64,000 nucleotides of DNA, from the NCBI RefSeq assembly GCF_964340395.1, contig NC_135550.1, forward strand, positions 26,236,176 to 26,300,175, given 5' to 3'. A model generated the notes under the pieces. That model saw only the letters and a list, made by a program, of their open reading frames with translations. It did not search any database and was not told the DNA's origin. Positions 24,755 to 37,971 of this stretch are shown here, one piece after another. The translations under genes and the position numbers were made by a program. The stretch is from Glandiceps talaboti. Taxonomy: Eukaryota > Hemichordata > Enteropneusta > Spengelidae. Position 1 is the stretch's first letter. Each line of letters begins with the position of its first letter.

Positions 24755-25846
24755 TCAAAAATTCTTGAATCTCTTTTTCTGCCACAGTAAACGCGAACCT
24801 GTATTGGTGTAATTGCATGGGTTGGTGCTTGGCGGCACGTCTATTTTTAGAGCTTGTCCTGCTTCGTATATATCGACAGCATGTTGTCCCATTGTTGATG
24901 AAGCCTTGTGAACGTTCCCGTCAGATCGAGACTGGACTCCGCGTAATGGATTAAACATATTAAAATCAAAATCGGCATCGTTTCGTTTACCGTTAACGCC
25001 TCCCCACGTGTTGTCATTTAAAATTGAAATCTTCGTCCCCGTCTGTTGGTCAGTTGTGTCGTCAATATCTTCCGGAGTGAACGAGTAATTCGATCCAGTT
25101 TCCGATGCTTCTCTCCCTTCTTCAAATTCAAAGTCATCACCGAATTCCATCGCAAGATCAATCGGTTTGTCGTCAAATTTACTCTAAGAAAAAGACAAGG
25201 GGAAAGGGTTACATTGGTTAGCCCAAGACTTGAACATGAAGTACTACAAGCACAAAATTGTGAGAATCCAAGCTATAAAGCATAATGAATACAGCTAATA
25301 GCAATAAGCTCTATGCTAACAATTACATAACTAGGTTGATTACAAATTGATCTGAAATGTGGCGTAAAAATAATCGCTGATGGGGAAGACTGTTCAAACT
25401 GTCTACCAACTTCCTATAAGCCTTATTCATTGAAATATTAAAGTAATCGAGACTATCAAAAAAGAATCCGTCTTTCTTACGTTTGCTATCTGTAATATTT
25501 GTCAACTCCCATCATATCAAATCAAATAACGAATAGACATTCATTCATTCATTCATTCATTCATTCATCCATACGTGTTCACTCCGACACTGCATCTCCG
25601 ATGCTTACCATATCTTCTCCCTCTAAAATATCTTCCTTTCCAAACGCTGGATTGGTAGTAATGCTGTGTTCATATTTCCCAGTCTCGGTTCTGACCACGT
25701 CATCAACTTCGTCAACACTTGCCATAGCATTTGGCTTTTCGGGTTCATCTTTCCTGAAATAAAGAGAGTAGTAAAATATATGTCATTCTTTATCTTTCAG
25801 TATTGATATAGAGCTTACCGTCCATATGAGTGAGCTAGAGTCAGAT

Positions 25847-25927
<81 letters not shown>

Positions 25928-25950
25928 GGTGGGAGGGAGGGAGGGAGGGA

Positions 25951-26020
<70 letters not shown>

Positions 26021-26257
26021 GAGCGAGCGCTACGCTCGCTGTACACATCTAGTCCGTACAATACTCTTTACGTTTAAATGGGTATGTATTAAAGGTAAGT
26101 GGTCACTGAAGATGCAAGAAGAAGGTAGATTATGAATTACATACCTTCGTTTATACACCATACATGCTACTCCTATAAACACAAATATGATTGTCAAGAC
26201 AACAATACAAGCTACAGCTATGATAATGATCATCGTCGTCTCCTTATCCATGGCCAT
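24755..26257 (-). CDS. single-pass membrane protein with NPAF motif (paralogue B)
   Basis: Coding exons on the minus strand: 26257-26145, 25753-25609 and 25183-24755, in phase, 228 residues. After MAMDKETT comes a hydrophobic helix (MIIIIAVACIVVLTIIFVF) and then YKRRK, so almost nothing is extracellular. The acidic cytoplasmic tail contains TTNPAFGKED and ends SRLLWQKKRFKNF. Three things match paralogue A at 17.6-21.3 kb: the helix exon ends in phase 2, the next exon has almost the same size (145 versus 148 nt) and carries NPxF 16-17 residues before its end, and the last exon ends in a LW(Q/R)K motif. This supports an old tandem duplication. The start has a good ACATGG context four bases after an acceptor. 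Family not recognised; it could be a trafficking or receptor-accessory protein. Confidence 0.72.
25540..25570. repeat. (TCAT)n microsatellite
   Basis: About seven ATTC/TCAT tetranucleotides in the last intron of paralogue B. Confidence 0.9.
25850..26020. repeat. (GA)n-(GGGA)n-(GACA)n compound microsatellite
   Basis: Long purine-only tract followed by GACA repeats inside the first coding intron of paralogue B. Apparent frames of RERERE and SLSLSL are artefacts. Confidence 0.95.
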
Positions 26258-27903
26258 GTTTCTGAAAAGAACAAAATTGTTATACTTTAAAAAACCGAAA
26301 TATTGGTTTGTTTATAGACCTTACTATTTGGGATCTATATGAAAGCCGACGCATGTGGATTTAGTGACATGTACGGTTCAATAAACAATGAGACCACGAG
26401 CAGTTTCTTCTAAAAACAAGACCAAGACTGAAGTACAAACTAGACAGTTGAAACAACATCGTGATGCACATAAAAATACACGACTAACGTACACTTGTTC
26501 ACGTAAAGAACAAGTTTAAGAGAGCTCATTTAGCTGTTAAAATTTACAGGGTTCATGACATGACAGGGTTGGTACAGTTCAAATATTATACACAAACACA
26601 AATCACATTTAACCCTACATGAAATAATAATCTGAAGGTGTCTAAAATTCGAGGTATTTATATTCGCCTAACGGTACTGACTTGAGTTGGCATCTAATAA
26701 CACCTGACATCACATTTCCTATACGAATATTATCTAAATTATGCATGGACAATTGCCTGTGTAGCGAGGAAGTCGGACAGTTTATTTCCGTTTTCAAATA
26801 GTATTATGCCTATGTTACTATAACAACATCTACATATCAATACATATATCTGACTTTGCTGCTTTATTTGACTATCAAGACAATTCTTAATATAGCCGTC
26901 ACCTTGGCAGCATTAGGATATGTTAGTATAGGTAGATGATCCGAAATGTCATCAGCCCACAGACGCACTACGTCTACAGTGTACATGTACATGTACATGT
27001 ATATATCCTGCACTGCATACAGATTGTTGTAAGATTTGGTTGACTGGAAGTGCCGCAGGCAAAACTAAATTTACACATAACAAAGTTGTCTTAGACTTGT
27101 TCGTTTTCTTCCTTGTCTGTGATTGATTATAGTGAAACCAGGCAACAGAAACTAATGATATACAGCGAAAGAGGAACATTGTCGAATGGAATTCAAGTCA
27201 GCAAACAAAAAGTACTTTGACACACTGACTATTTGGCTTTCCATAAGGACAGACGTCATAATCTCCAGCACAGTTTGTTATAATATAGACAGTCTATGGC
27301 CGTAAGCACTTAAAATATGTACAGCTAGGTCTCTGTATAAACTATGCTTATCACTCTCAGCTAAGCACTTTCACCACATTCAGTCTTTGGTGACGTCACT
27401 GTTTGCTTATACTCTCTGTCTCTTTGTGTCTGGGGACATATTTCAACAAAAACAAACAAAGTCTCTCAAGGTACATGTACTTGTCATGGGTGTGTCCATT
27501 TCATTTCACGTGATTTCAAGAGTTAAGGAAACGTTAGTTACAACTATAAATGCACAGATTGCAATTGGATGTGAACAATGCACATACACCAAAATTGTGT
27601 GACTCCAGACTTTGGAATAACAGGCTATCAACGTGACCAATATAATAATCCTATATTGTAAAGGATCCTCAAATAGATGTTATATTATAGTAATATATCA
27701 GGAGAGTAAGGAAAATAAACAGAGGGAAAACTTATTTATGTTGTCAAGTTACGTTCCAGAATATAGGGGCCTATATAATCTCTGTAGGTAGGTCTATAAG
27801 ACCCCACTTCATAAATGTCACAATAATAAAATGGCCAACAAAAGACATAATTATCATACTTGGAAATGACATTGCTAATTCTATTGTTTTCATAAGAACT
27901 TAC

Positions 27904-27979
27904 CTTTGATGATCAGTTTCACACAGTCAATTATTTGTGTAACAATTCCAATGCTACGATGACATCATTATCAGCAAAC
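27904..27979 (-). other. candidate 5' UTR exon of paralogue B
   Basis: On the minus strand a 76-nt segment is bordered by an acceptor-like CCTGTAG and a donor CAAAG|GTAAG. It has stops in all useful frames and a very short ATG reading (MMSS). A second candidate leader with donor AATCAA|GTAAGT ends at about 29919. Both would place the promoter near 30 kb. The evidence is splice signals only. Confidence 0.35.
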
Positions 27980-30479
27980 CTACAGGATACAAAACCAAAA
28001 TTAATTATTACAAACTTGACAGTGACAAGCAAGGTATGGCTAGCCATGTACTCTGGAAAATAGACGTTACTTAATAGACAAACGGTGGACACTACTTAGC
28101 AAAGGCTATCCACATGATTTAAAAAAAACTGTTCTAATTTTATTTAAAATCAGCAACGATATCTCGAGTCATTTTTAATAACATTTTTTGAATTAGTGTC
28201 TTTACTATGATAATACTCAATATAATAGTAATTTCCATTGTTTTGATATTACGTATCATATTCCAAATTTGATCAGTATGTATATTTATATAGAACACTG
28301 TACTTTTTCTAAGTTGACGCCCCGTAACCCCGGAGGCCCAATGATATCTGCTGAAAAGATTAAAAATGAAGCAAATAAAGTGCAAAACACAATGGGTTCA
28401 ATGTAATACGTAGTGCCTAGTAAGAATCAGACAGATAAATAATTTAAATACTACCAACACCTTTAGAACTATGGTAGATGACAACACAACGATCTTGAAC
28501 CTAAAGGTTGGATTTGTTCAAATCTCAGACCACGGTCAGAGTTCAAATATACTTGAAACATCAGTAAAATTCCTCCAAAATAGTATGGCGATATAAATTT
28601 AGTAGATTTATATAAGGAACTTTACTTATTTTACGACATGTTATATATCGCTATAAATGGTGTCCTCCACCAAGACGTGTCGTAACACAAACTTAAGATT
28701 AACAGCATATATTTCCACCACAGTCTAATGACTCAGATAAGAGATATTCACTTCAGGTTTGTTGAACTGGAAATTCATTCAGTATTGGGAAGATATAGGT
28801 TCATGTGAACGTTGTTCAAACTTCGATATCACCGATGATTTGGTAGAATCATAGACCCTTTCGTGTAGGGTCTATGGTAGAATAAGTTATTTTCTTACTT
28901 TGGTGCCGTTTTATTACCGGCGTGTAGCTTTTTATAACGTGTTGTGTTGGGTGTGGTACACTATTGTTGACGTAAGCGTATAATAGACGGTGCGTAACAC
29001 CGGTAGCAGTACTGACCGTAGATCTCTATGTGGCTCAAGATACACTGTGCGTTGCTAATACAACAGCTCACTTTAGATTTTAAAACGCAGTGAAATTTAT
29101 AGTTTTTCACAAATGTATAGAAGTCAATGGTCATTCAGATACTAGTACATTCGAGTACAGTTGCACCTTTGATTGAACTAAAGCTATATAATACAGTGAT
29201 CTGTTTAGTCCTAATTGTCCATGGTTTAATAGGCCATTGCAGAAAGACACTAGATTACATGTAAAATGAAACCATACGTTGACCCACTGATTGTGACATT
29301 AAAATAAAATATTTCTTTCTCATATTCTGTTTACCCAATGTAAATATTCGACCACTGAAAATTGGTCTATTGATATGAATCTTCCAAGCTCCAGATAGAG
29401 ACAGATGTATATGTATGAAACTCGGATTCTAGTAGTTAAGCTTAAGTTCCCGACAATCTGTAAGTTCCCAAACATTGGTAAAAAAAATATAAATCCACAA
29501 AAGAATCTTCTTTGTGACCGATCAACTATTATTACCTATTCGTGCTGTAATGGTACATGTACAGAGTTAATTAAACTACAACTGTACAATACAATGGTGA
29601 TTAAACAACCTGTTTGAATGGAGTGACATAAAATGAAATAACGATGATAAATATGGCAGAGTTTCTGGGTTAGTCAAGATACTGATCAATGCATATGTGA
29701 TAAAGTGAGATACACAGTTACCACGAATAAGTTGATACACATTGCCTTAAACCAAAAAATAACTTCACACTTCTTTGGGCGTAAACCGATTGGAATATTC
29801 AAAATGGCGTCACTGAATGGTCCTGGCATTGATCAAGTTAAAACATCGATACATAGCAGTGATAACTAATCACGCAGTACGATTTAACCAGTTAGAGAAG
29901 CGAAGTAAATTACTTACTTGATTTCGAACACAATCGGTGATATCACTGGAAGGCTTGTTGCTGTACCTCTGTTGTAAATACGTACATAGGTGTGTTGGGA
30001 GTCAATGACCAATGACACAGAGAGCTTGGCGTTTATTAACATTTAAATACTACACCGGTATTGTCATGTAAACAAGAATGCCACAACAATACGCATGTTC
30101 ACTTGCGATTTTTATTCAGGTAGAACAGCGCCACCAACGTGACAGGGCAAAACATGAACATGTGGACTGTTTTTGAAATTATTGCCAGGGACATGTCTTA
30201 GCGACATCCGCAAGAACAGAAGAGAACAAGTACATTTTAAAAATAATTTATTGTAATACATGGACCTCAGGGAAGCATTACTAGACAATATAATAACTTT
30301 AACCCTCCAAACTTCAGTCATATGAACATATATGATAAACTACAACATTTATGGTAACATTTCTCATTGATACTGCAAACTTTATTACACGAGGCCTTTA
30401 ACCTTTATTTACAACTGAGACGTATGTGATATTTATTTATTTATTTATTTATGTATTTAATTTGATATTCTTTGTGTCC

Positions 30480-30602
30480 TGCCAGCCAGAGGGCTGGATG
30501 TGGCTCTCTTTTTTGTAAATGTTATTTAAGTACTGTAGAATTTGTTAAGTCCACATAGGACACCTTAATAAACAATAACATAACATAACATAACATAACA
30601 TA
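30480..30602 (+). mobile_element. possible retrotransposon 3' end with (ATAAC)n tail
   Basis: A unique stretch ending in CCTTAATAAACA is followed by a pentanucleotide tail AACATAACATAACATAACAT. Short A-rich repeat tails of this kind mark 3' ends of some LINE and SINE copies. No reverse transcriptase sequence is present, so this is a weak call. Confidence 0.35.
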
Positions 30603-31694
30603 TAAATATAAATATTCAAATGATCAGAATTTATAGTTTATATGAGGGAAATGGTGTACTTAATTTTTATCTATTTATCCCAGTTACGTGCTACTAAATC
30701 ATCCCCAAACATTAAACAAGAGTGGTAGTACAAGTAACATTTCTGGCTAGGGGGTATTCGTGCCCCCTTCCCGCCCAACATGAAACATTAAAACTTTTGG
30801 GAGCTCCCCCCTCCCCCCAAAAAATAAATAAAAATAAAAAATCTTGGGGAAAATTCATAACCTTGACAATCCTCCAGATACCCTTTGAAGTAAAAAATGA
30901 GCACACATACTGATTTTCTAGAAGTACAATATTGGATTCAGATGTTTGTACTTACAATGTATTTCGGCGGAATATCAAGGTCATGGTCGGATGATTGTGT
31001 ATTTTGAAAGCCCGCCCTCAAAGGTAATGTGGGAAGAAGGTTGTGGTGACCCACCGTGACCTGATAACAACGCAGGGAAAGTTGATCAGCTGACGAAACG
31101 TAACCGGGAGACCGAAACAACGTCTATACGTACGTTCATTAAAGCCAGGGTGACAGAAAAATTGGACAAATTCCAAGGTAAATAACAGGATTCGTATGTG
31201 TACAGTATCTGGTTTGTTAACTAATTGAATTACTACTCAAATTTACTATTTTTGAGAGGAAAGATTGATACCGCCGGACTTCTACTGTCGTTACCTTTCG
31301 CAAACCGGTGCTTACAAGTTACAGCAAAAATAGCGGCAACTCAACTGTGATATACCAGTGTAATCCTATGTGATCGCATTTGAATCGTAGCCAACAAAAC
31401 AATATAACGGCGATAGATACATCTTTTCATCGTAGTAAATTGCAAGAACAATTTCTTTCTTTCTTATTTCTTTTTTGGGGATACATACCGGATGAATTTT
31501 GAGTTCAAAGCGCCGCTGCACTGCCACGTCAATCTGGCAAGATTTGTTTACGTTTTTACAGGTTGATACTTTTTGAAACCTCATTACATGGTTATACCAT
31601 GGATGTATTAGTGAACTATACGTCCATGGCTATACTATAGCTGATGACATCAAACCGTGGACAAACGGAATGTATTGTAAACAAGGAAAGTAAA

Positions 31695-32170
31695 CAGTTG
31701 GATTGTAATCCTGTGTAATCCTGACCTTTACTGTTGAGTTCAAATGAATGTGTAATCCTGACCTTTACTGTTGAGTTCAAATGTATATGTAATCTTGACT
31801 TTTACTGTTGAGGTCAAATGTATGTGTAATCCTGACCTTTACTGTTGAGTTCAAATGTATGTGTAATCTTGACTTTTACTGTTGAGGTCAAATATATGTG
31901 TAATCCTGACCTTTACTGTTGAGTTCAAATGAATGTGTAATCTTGACTTTTACTGTTGAGGTCAACTGTATGTGTAAGCCTGACCTTTACTGTAATTGTC
32001 AGGTATCCCTGACCTTCTTGAGGTCAAATGTATGTAACCCTGACCTTTACTGTCAAGGTCAATGTATGTGACTCCCGTGCCATGTACTGTCATTAACATA
32101 TTTATGTATCCCTGACCTTTACAAGGTAAAAGTACATAACCATACCCTATACTGTCAAGGACAAATAAAT
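31695..32170. repeat. ~37-bp minisatellite, about 10 units
   Basis: Units read GTGTAATCCTGACCTTTACT then GTTGAGTTCAAATGTAT. Two variants alternate (CCTGACC...GAGTTC and CTTGACT...GAGGTC), giving a ~74-bp higher-order period before the array degenerates to the right. It lies upstream of the TMEM229 coding exon, probably in its leader intron. Confidence 0.85.
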
Positions 32171-32630
32171 ACAACTTTACCTTTATTGTGGAATGTATTA
32201 AATAAGAGTTTTCATGATATGATAGATTGTATAAAGATGTTATGATTTGAAGGTTTATTGGGTTTCATTGAAACCTAATATAGAGAGAACAGGTGACATG
32301 AACCAAGTTTATTTATTTTGCAAAATTATCAAATAGAGTCAAGGTTAATACATAGAGATTCAACTCTTATGTCTAGATTCATGTATCAAGGTATATAATA
32401 TTATAATATGTATTGTATATGATATATTGTATTTGGCCTTGACCTAGATTGAAGACAGTTAAAACTAAATCTCTTCTAACTCTAATATAGCAAACATGTG
32501 GCGTACTATTATCAGTGTGTCCTATTACAATGTGATTCATTTTTTTTGATGCCATTCTTTTGTATAAACCAGCCTAAGAGTAGTTTTGAGCTCATTCCAG
32601 GACTTTTTAAATTGAACCAGATTCATTTGG

Positions 32631-32682
32631 TTTTTAGCACAACTGAACTTCTTCAGTTCAGTAGTGCTATTGGCATGGAAAA

Positions 32683-32747
<65 letters not shown>

Positions 32748-33078
32748 CAAATTAAAGTCAAACACTGATTGCCATGATATGTTACCATGAGTGTCTAGTT
32801 AGCAAATTGTTATAATCAAAATGATTTGGAAATTGTTCAAATCAAAATGATGTTACCACCGATGTGTGATTTTGGTAAAAAAAATGTAATTTTTGATCAA
32901 AAAAGTTCAACTAAAAAACTACTGGGCAGATCAGTCTGAAATTTGGTGTTTAGATTAAGAATTGTTTATGACGTAATGATCCATCAGTGATATGCAAATT
33001 AGGTCTAAAAATGTGATAAATATATACAAAAAAAATGTACAGTTGTGGTACAACACCATTTGGTGCTATTTTGAAAAC
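32631..33078. mobile_element. hairpin-ended repeat element, copy 2
   Basis: Same ends and interior as the element at 3984-4437: starts TTTTTAGCACAACTGAACTT, forms a terminal hairpin CTGAACT/AGTTCAG, then GTGCTATTGGCATGG, and ends near CAGTTGTGGTACAACACCATT. A (GT)n microsatellite of about 55 bp (32690-32745) has grown inside it where copy 1 has only a short GTGTGTGT. Confidence 0.65.
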
Positions 33079-33229
33079 AGATTGTATGCTTTCATTCATC
33101 TTTGTATATCTGTGGGCATTAATTTGAAATCCTACCCCTAGGGATAACAACTGTCTTGAAAACTCAATTTATGGAAATGAAAGAAGACATAAAATTTTAT
33201 TTTCACAGATGCATGTATAACTTATGTAA

Positions 33230-33853
<624 letters not shown>

Positions 33854-35269
33854 TGAAGACATACCCAACTGAGGATGCCTCAAAGTCACACTATCTATAC
33901 AACATTTTATATCCTTCTGACATTGCAGGACAGCATGAATCAAAGACTACATCCACTTTTAGAATGTCAGTGTCAGGAAATATTGAAACCAAACAAATTG
34001 GTCATAACTTGAGAATTATTTTACAAGAAAGAGGGCTGGTATCTATTTTAGACTAAAGTTCTTTGTACTTGAGAGTTATATGTGATATATATATTGTATG
34101 TAAATCATGTCATATTATTTATTTTGTTTTTGATCAGTAATTCATGGAAGTAACAATGTAACTAGTTTTGTTTATCTGTATCTGTACATAAGTTTCATGA
34201 TATCGAATATGAAATGGGTATAAAAGCTGATATGTGTACACATTTGCTTGGTAATTCTGGCTTCAACTGGACCTGGAAATACAATCCAAATAGATAAATT
34301 CAAATTTTTAATACATGTTAAGGCAAACATATACATGACATAAACATGGATGTATATTTCCATGACATAAAATAACCACAAATGATGAAAATGTGACTTG
34401 ACAAATTCAAGGAAAGTAAATGCATGATATAGGTTGAATGTTTACAGATTCAGAATATACTGAAATGTTTTATTTTATTATCAAATGTATGCATGAAACA
34501 TGAATGATAAATTTTCTCTACTAACAAGATTTTAACATTCAAGTAATAGTATTTTTAAAGAGAATGAAAGGAGTTTGATGTATGGTATCACTTTTATTGA
34601 ATTTGAAATGTTTGATTGCATTTACTGAAATGAACAGAGAAATGAAAACACTCTGTTTTCTGGAACATCTGGAGAATCAAACTCACATGAACAGAGTACA
34701 ATTCCTCTGGAAAATGTTTATTTCAGATGTTGAATTTAAGAGCCATACATCACAAAATATTGAAATAACATCAATCTGAAAATGAATATTTTAGTCATCA
34801 GTCACAGGAATATTTTTAGGATAACAAATGTATTTTTTTTTTGTGTGTAATGTCATGTGATACATGCCTCTCTAGGTCTACTTTGTATCCTATCAACAAC
34901 TAAACATTTAGTTCAGTTGATATTTTACAGTTAATAGAGATTGGGATGACCTAGTTTTTATTGAGAATTGCATTTATTGTTAAATATTTGTAAACACTGT
35001 GACATCTGGCAATGTATTTTCAGACCATTCAGACTAAGTATTTGTATACACTGGACATCTGACAGTGTATTTTCAGACCATTCAGAGTTTTCCAGTTCTT
35101 GGAACAGTTCTATACTGTAGGCAGAATGAACAAGTTGGTAAATAGGTAGCAACTGTACTGTGATTTAGTACCAGTATGAGTGTAAGTACAAATACAGAGA
35201 CACAGACACAGACACAGACACACACACAGACACAGACACAGACACAGACACACACACACACACTTGCAT

Positions 35270-35303
<34 letters not shown>

Positions 35304-36117
35304 ACACAGAATGCATGCACATACACATGTACATGCATGCATACACATAGTGACACACATGTATGTACATAAATATTATGCATTCACATACACTTGTACA
35401 CATGCACATACACACACACACGGGCACATTTTGAATTTCACAGACACACACACACGCACCCCTCCAATACACACCAACCTTATCCTCACCGACCCCTGCC
35501 CACATACATTGAAATTGATGCAAAATATAGCATAAACATTGTATATGTACAGTAATAAGATATATTTTCACAGTACCAAGTTGTAACAATTAGCCATACC
35601 ATGAAGAATAAACCTTTCATACCATGATAAAATAGTTTGTACGTCAGAAATTTTATAGTACCCAGTTGATTTATTATGTCCATTTTGGGTCCATTTTGGT
35701 GCAATTATGTGAAAGTGCTGTGTTCTTCCAGCTATTGTAACAGCTTCCCATATATTGAAATATGAATGATCAGTACTGCATTGTGTACATCACTTTAATG
35801 TGATATGATTCTACATCATAGATTTAGATAGAATTCAATCATGAGTAACTGAGATTGAACACAGTTGCATTTCCATACTCTTTATATGATTTGAAACACC
35901 TGCTATCAGATGTTGGCCAATCATACGTAAGTTATGATAACCAGACCTGAATAATTTATTCACATACTGAACAGTCAATCATCAAAACACAGATAATTAT
36001 TCAGTCTTGTAGGATATAATAAAATAAATCATATATAAGAACCCTACCATTTCAATAATTTCAGTTCTAAAACCCCATAAGTTTATAATTAGTTTTTATT
36101 TTTTTGTGATGAGTGTT
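33854..36117. other. 3' flank of TMEM229-like gene
   Basis: Presumed 3' UTR followed by unique AT-rich sequence. A 68-codon frame overlapping the TMEM229 stop (33850-34056) is probably not a gene. A CA-rich low-complexity tract lies at about 35190-35460. No second gene is supported. Confidence 0.55.
35190..35460. repeat. degenerate (CA)n / (CAGA)n tract
   Basis: ACAGACACAGACAC and ACACACAC blocks interrupted by TGCATGCAC segments. All cysteine-valine frames here are artefacts. Confidence 0.9.
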
Positions 36118-36154
36118 TGTCCTCATCTTCCAATGTTAACTGTATTGGACTAAC

Positions 36155-36565
36155 TATGGTTTTTCATTGTTAACTATGGTTTTTCATTGTTAACTATGGG
36201 TTGTCAGTGTTTACTTTGGGTTGTCAGTGTTAACTATGGGTTGTCAGTGTTTACTATGGTTTTTCATTGTTAACTATGGGTTGTCAGTGTTTACTATGAT
36301 TTTCCATTGTTAACTATGGGTTGTCAGTGTTAACTATGGGTTGTCAGTGTTTACTTTGGTTTTTCATTGTTAACTATGGGTTGTCAGTGTTTACTGTGGT
36401 TTTTCATTGTTAACTATGGGTTGTCAGTGTTAACTATGGGTTGTCAGTGTTTACTATGGTTTTTCATTGTTAACTATGGGTTGTCAGTGTTTACTATGAT
36501 TTTCCATTGTTAAGTATGGGTTGTCAGTGTTAACTATGGTTTTCCACTGGTAACTATTAACTATG
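36155..36565. repeat. 20-bp minisatellite with two interspersed unit types
   Basis: About 20 units of 20 bp. Type 1 is TTTTTCATTGTTAACTATGG and type 2 is GTTGTCAGTGTTTACTATGG. They share the GTT(A/T)ACTATGG half and are arranged in a recurring type 1-type 2 pattern. No coding content. Confidence 0.9.
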
Positions 36566-37971
36566 GCTTCACTGTGTTAACTATATATAAAGTTAATTAA
36601 ATGTAAATCTCAACATTGGCTCTCAATCTGTAACTTTAACTTCAGTGGAAATAAGTTGAGCTATTCATGAATTAAACTCAATAACTAGGTTTCAGTGTTG
36701 CTGACAGTTATATCATATTACCTCAATTTCTTAAATGATATAGTGGAATATTTTCATAATGAATTATTTATGATAAATTCTAAGTTCATATATTTGGTTA
36801 ATATTACAGTTTACTTGAACAATGACATGAATATAAAGGACAATGACATTTTTTTCAGCTCTGATTTCTCTCAACAGTGAGGGAGGGCATTATTGTGATA
36901 TAGTATGATTTCAGTGCTGCATGTCAAGTATAGTTATAAAGCTGGCATTTGTGTTTTTGAATTCACTTTTATTATTATTATTGAATATTTATGTATATGT
37001 ACAGAACTGAAATAGTGGTATGATGGGAGAGGAAATATTGTTTACAGAAAACTTCATCTTCTGAATGAATAGATTCTGTCAAAGATGCAATTGCAATGCA
37101 AAAAATTTGAATTCAGCATGACAACAACATAACGGGTGATTTCAGTTTAAAAAGAGAGTGGCATCCTTTATTGCTGGTAGATTTTGTGTCACACAGTCCT
37201 AACCTCATTCACAGACTAGCACACAAAAAGGCTAGATTATTAAAGTGATTTATCAATTTATGCATGAATTTAAATGAATACATTTTAAAATTACCATTTT
37301 TGCAAAGGACTAGCATGTTAAAATTAGTGAGGACATTATGACATAGATAACAGACTAGCAAGGGCAGTGAAACCAACGTGTTTGGATTAGCAAGGTTAGT
37401 GAAACCAATGTGTTTGGATTACCAAGGGTAATATAACAAGTGTGTGGATTACCAAGGGCAGTAAAACCAAAGTCTTTTGGATTAGCAAGGGCAGTAAAAT
37501 CAACATGTTTGGATTAGCATGGGTAATTTGGGTAGTAAAATCATGCTGTTCAGATTACTGAGGACATTGCATGTCATGTCTGGAAGGGTATTTTAACTAG
37601 TGTTCGAATAGTGAAGAGAGGGCAGTATAACCAGTGTTTGAAAAAGTGTGCTGCAATGCACTCAGTACTTTGTTATGTGTTGCAAAGTACTAATAACCAG
37701 TTATTTGGTAATTTTAAAAGCATTTCTTGTGTACTTTAATACATTGGTATTATTATTTGCAGTGAAGTTAAATTTATTATTGTTTTGCATTTTAAATTTA
37801 AAATTGAAAATCAAATGATGTATAGTATGCACTACTACATTTCCAATATACTAGAATGTCTGACAGGAATTATGTTGCCTCTAAAGCTAGAGAAATTGTG
37901 CATTTACAGTAAGGTGGGTGTATATGCTATGTATGTATTTTGGCTGTCTGTTTTAATTCCTCGTTGAAACA
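36566..37971. other. intergenic, no gene seen
   Basis: AT-rich sequence with a loose repeat of GGATTAGCAAGGGCAGT-like words at about 37370-37530 (five diverged copies). No coding or RNA signal. Confidence 0.5.

Larger units (their letters stand above)
26262..31160. other. upstream/intergenic region, no coding sequence seen
   Basis: Holds the candidate leader exons of paralogue B and the retrotransposon-tail-like sequence near 30.5 kb. I see no other gene or RNA. The DNA between about 30.0 and 31.1 kb would separate two divergent promoters if both leader-exon guesses are right. Confidence 0.5.
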
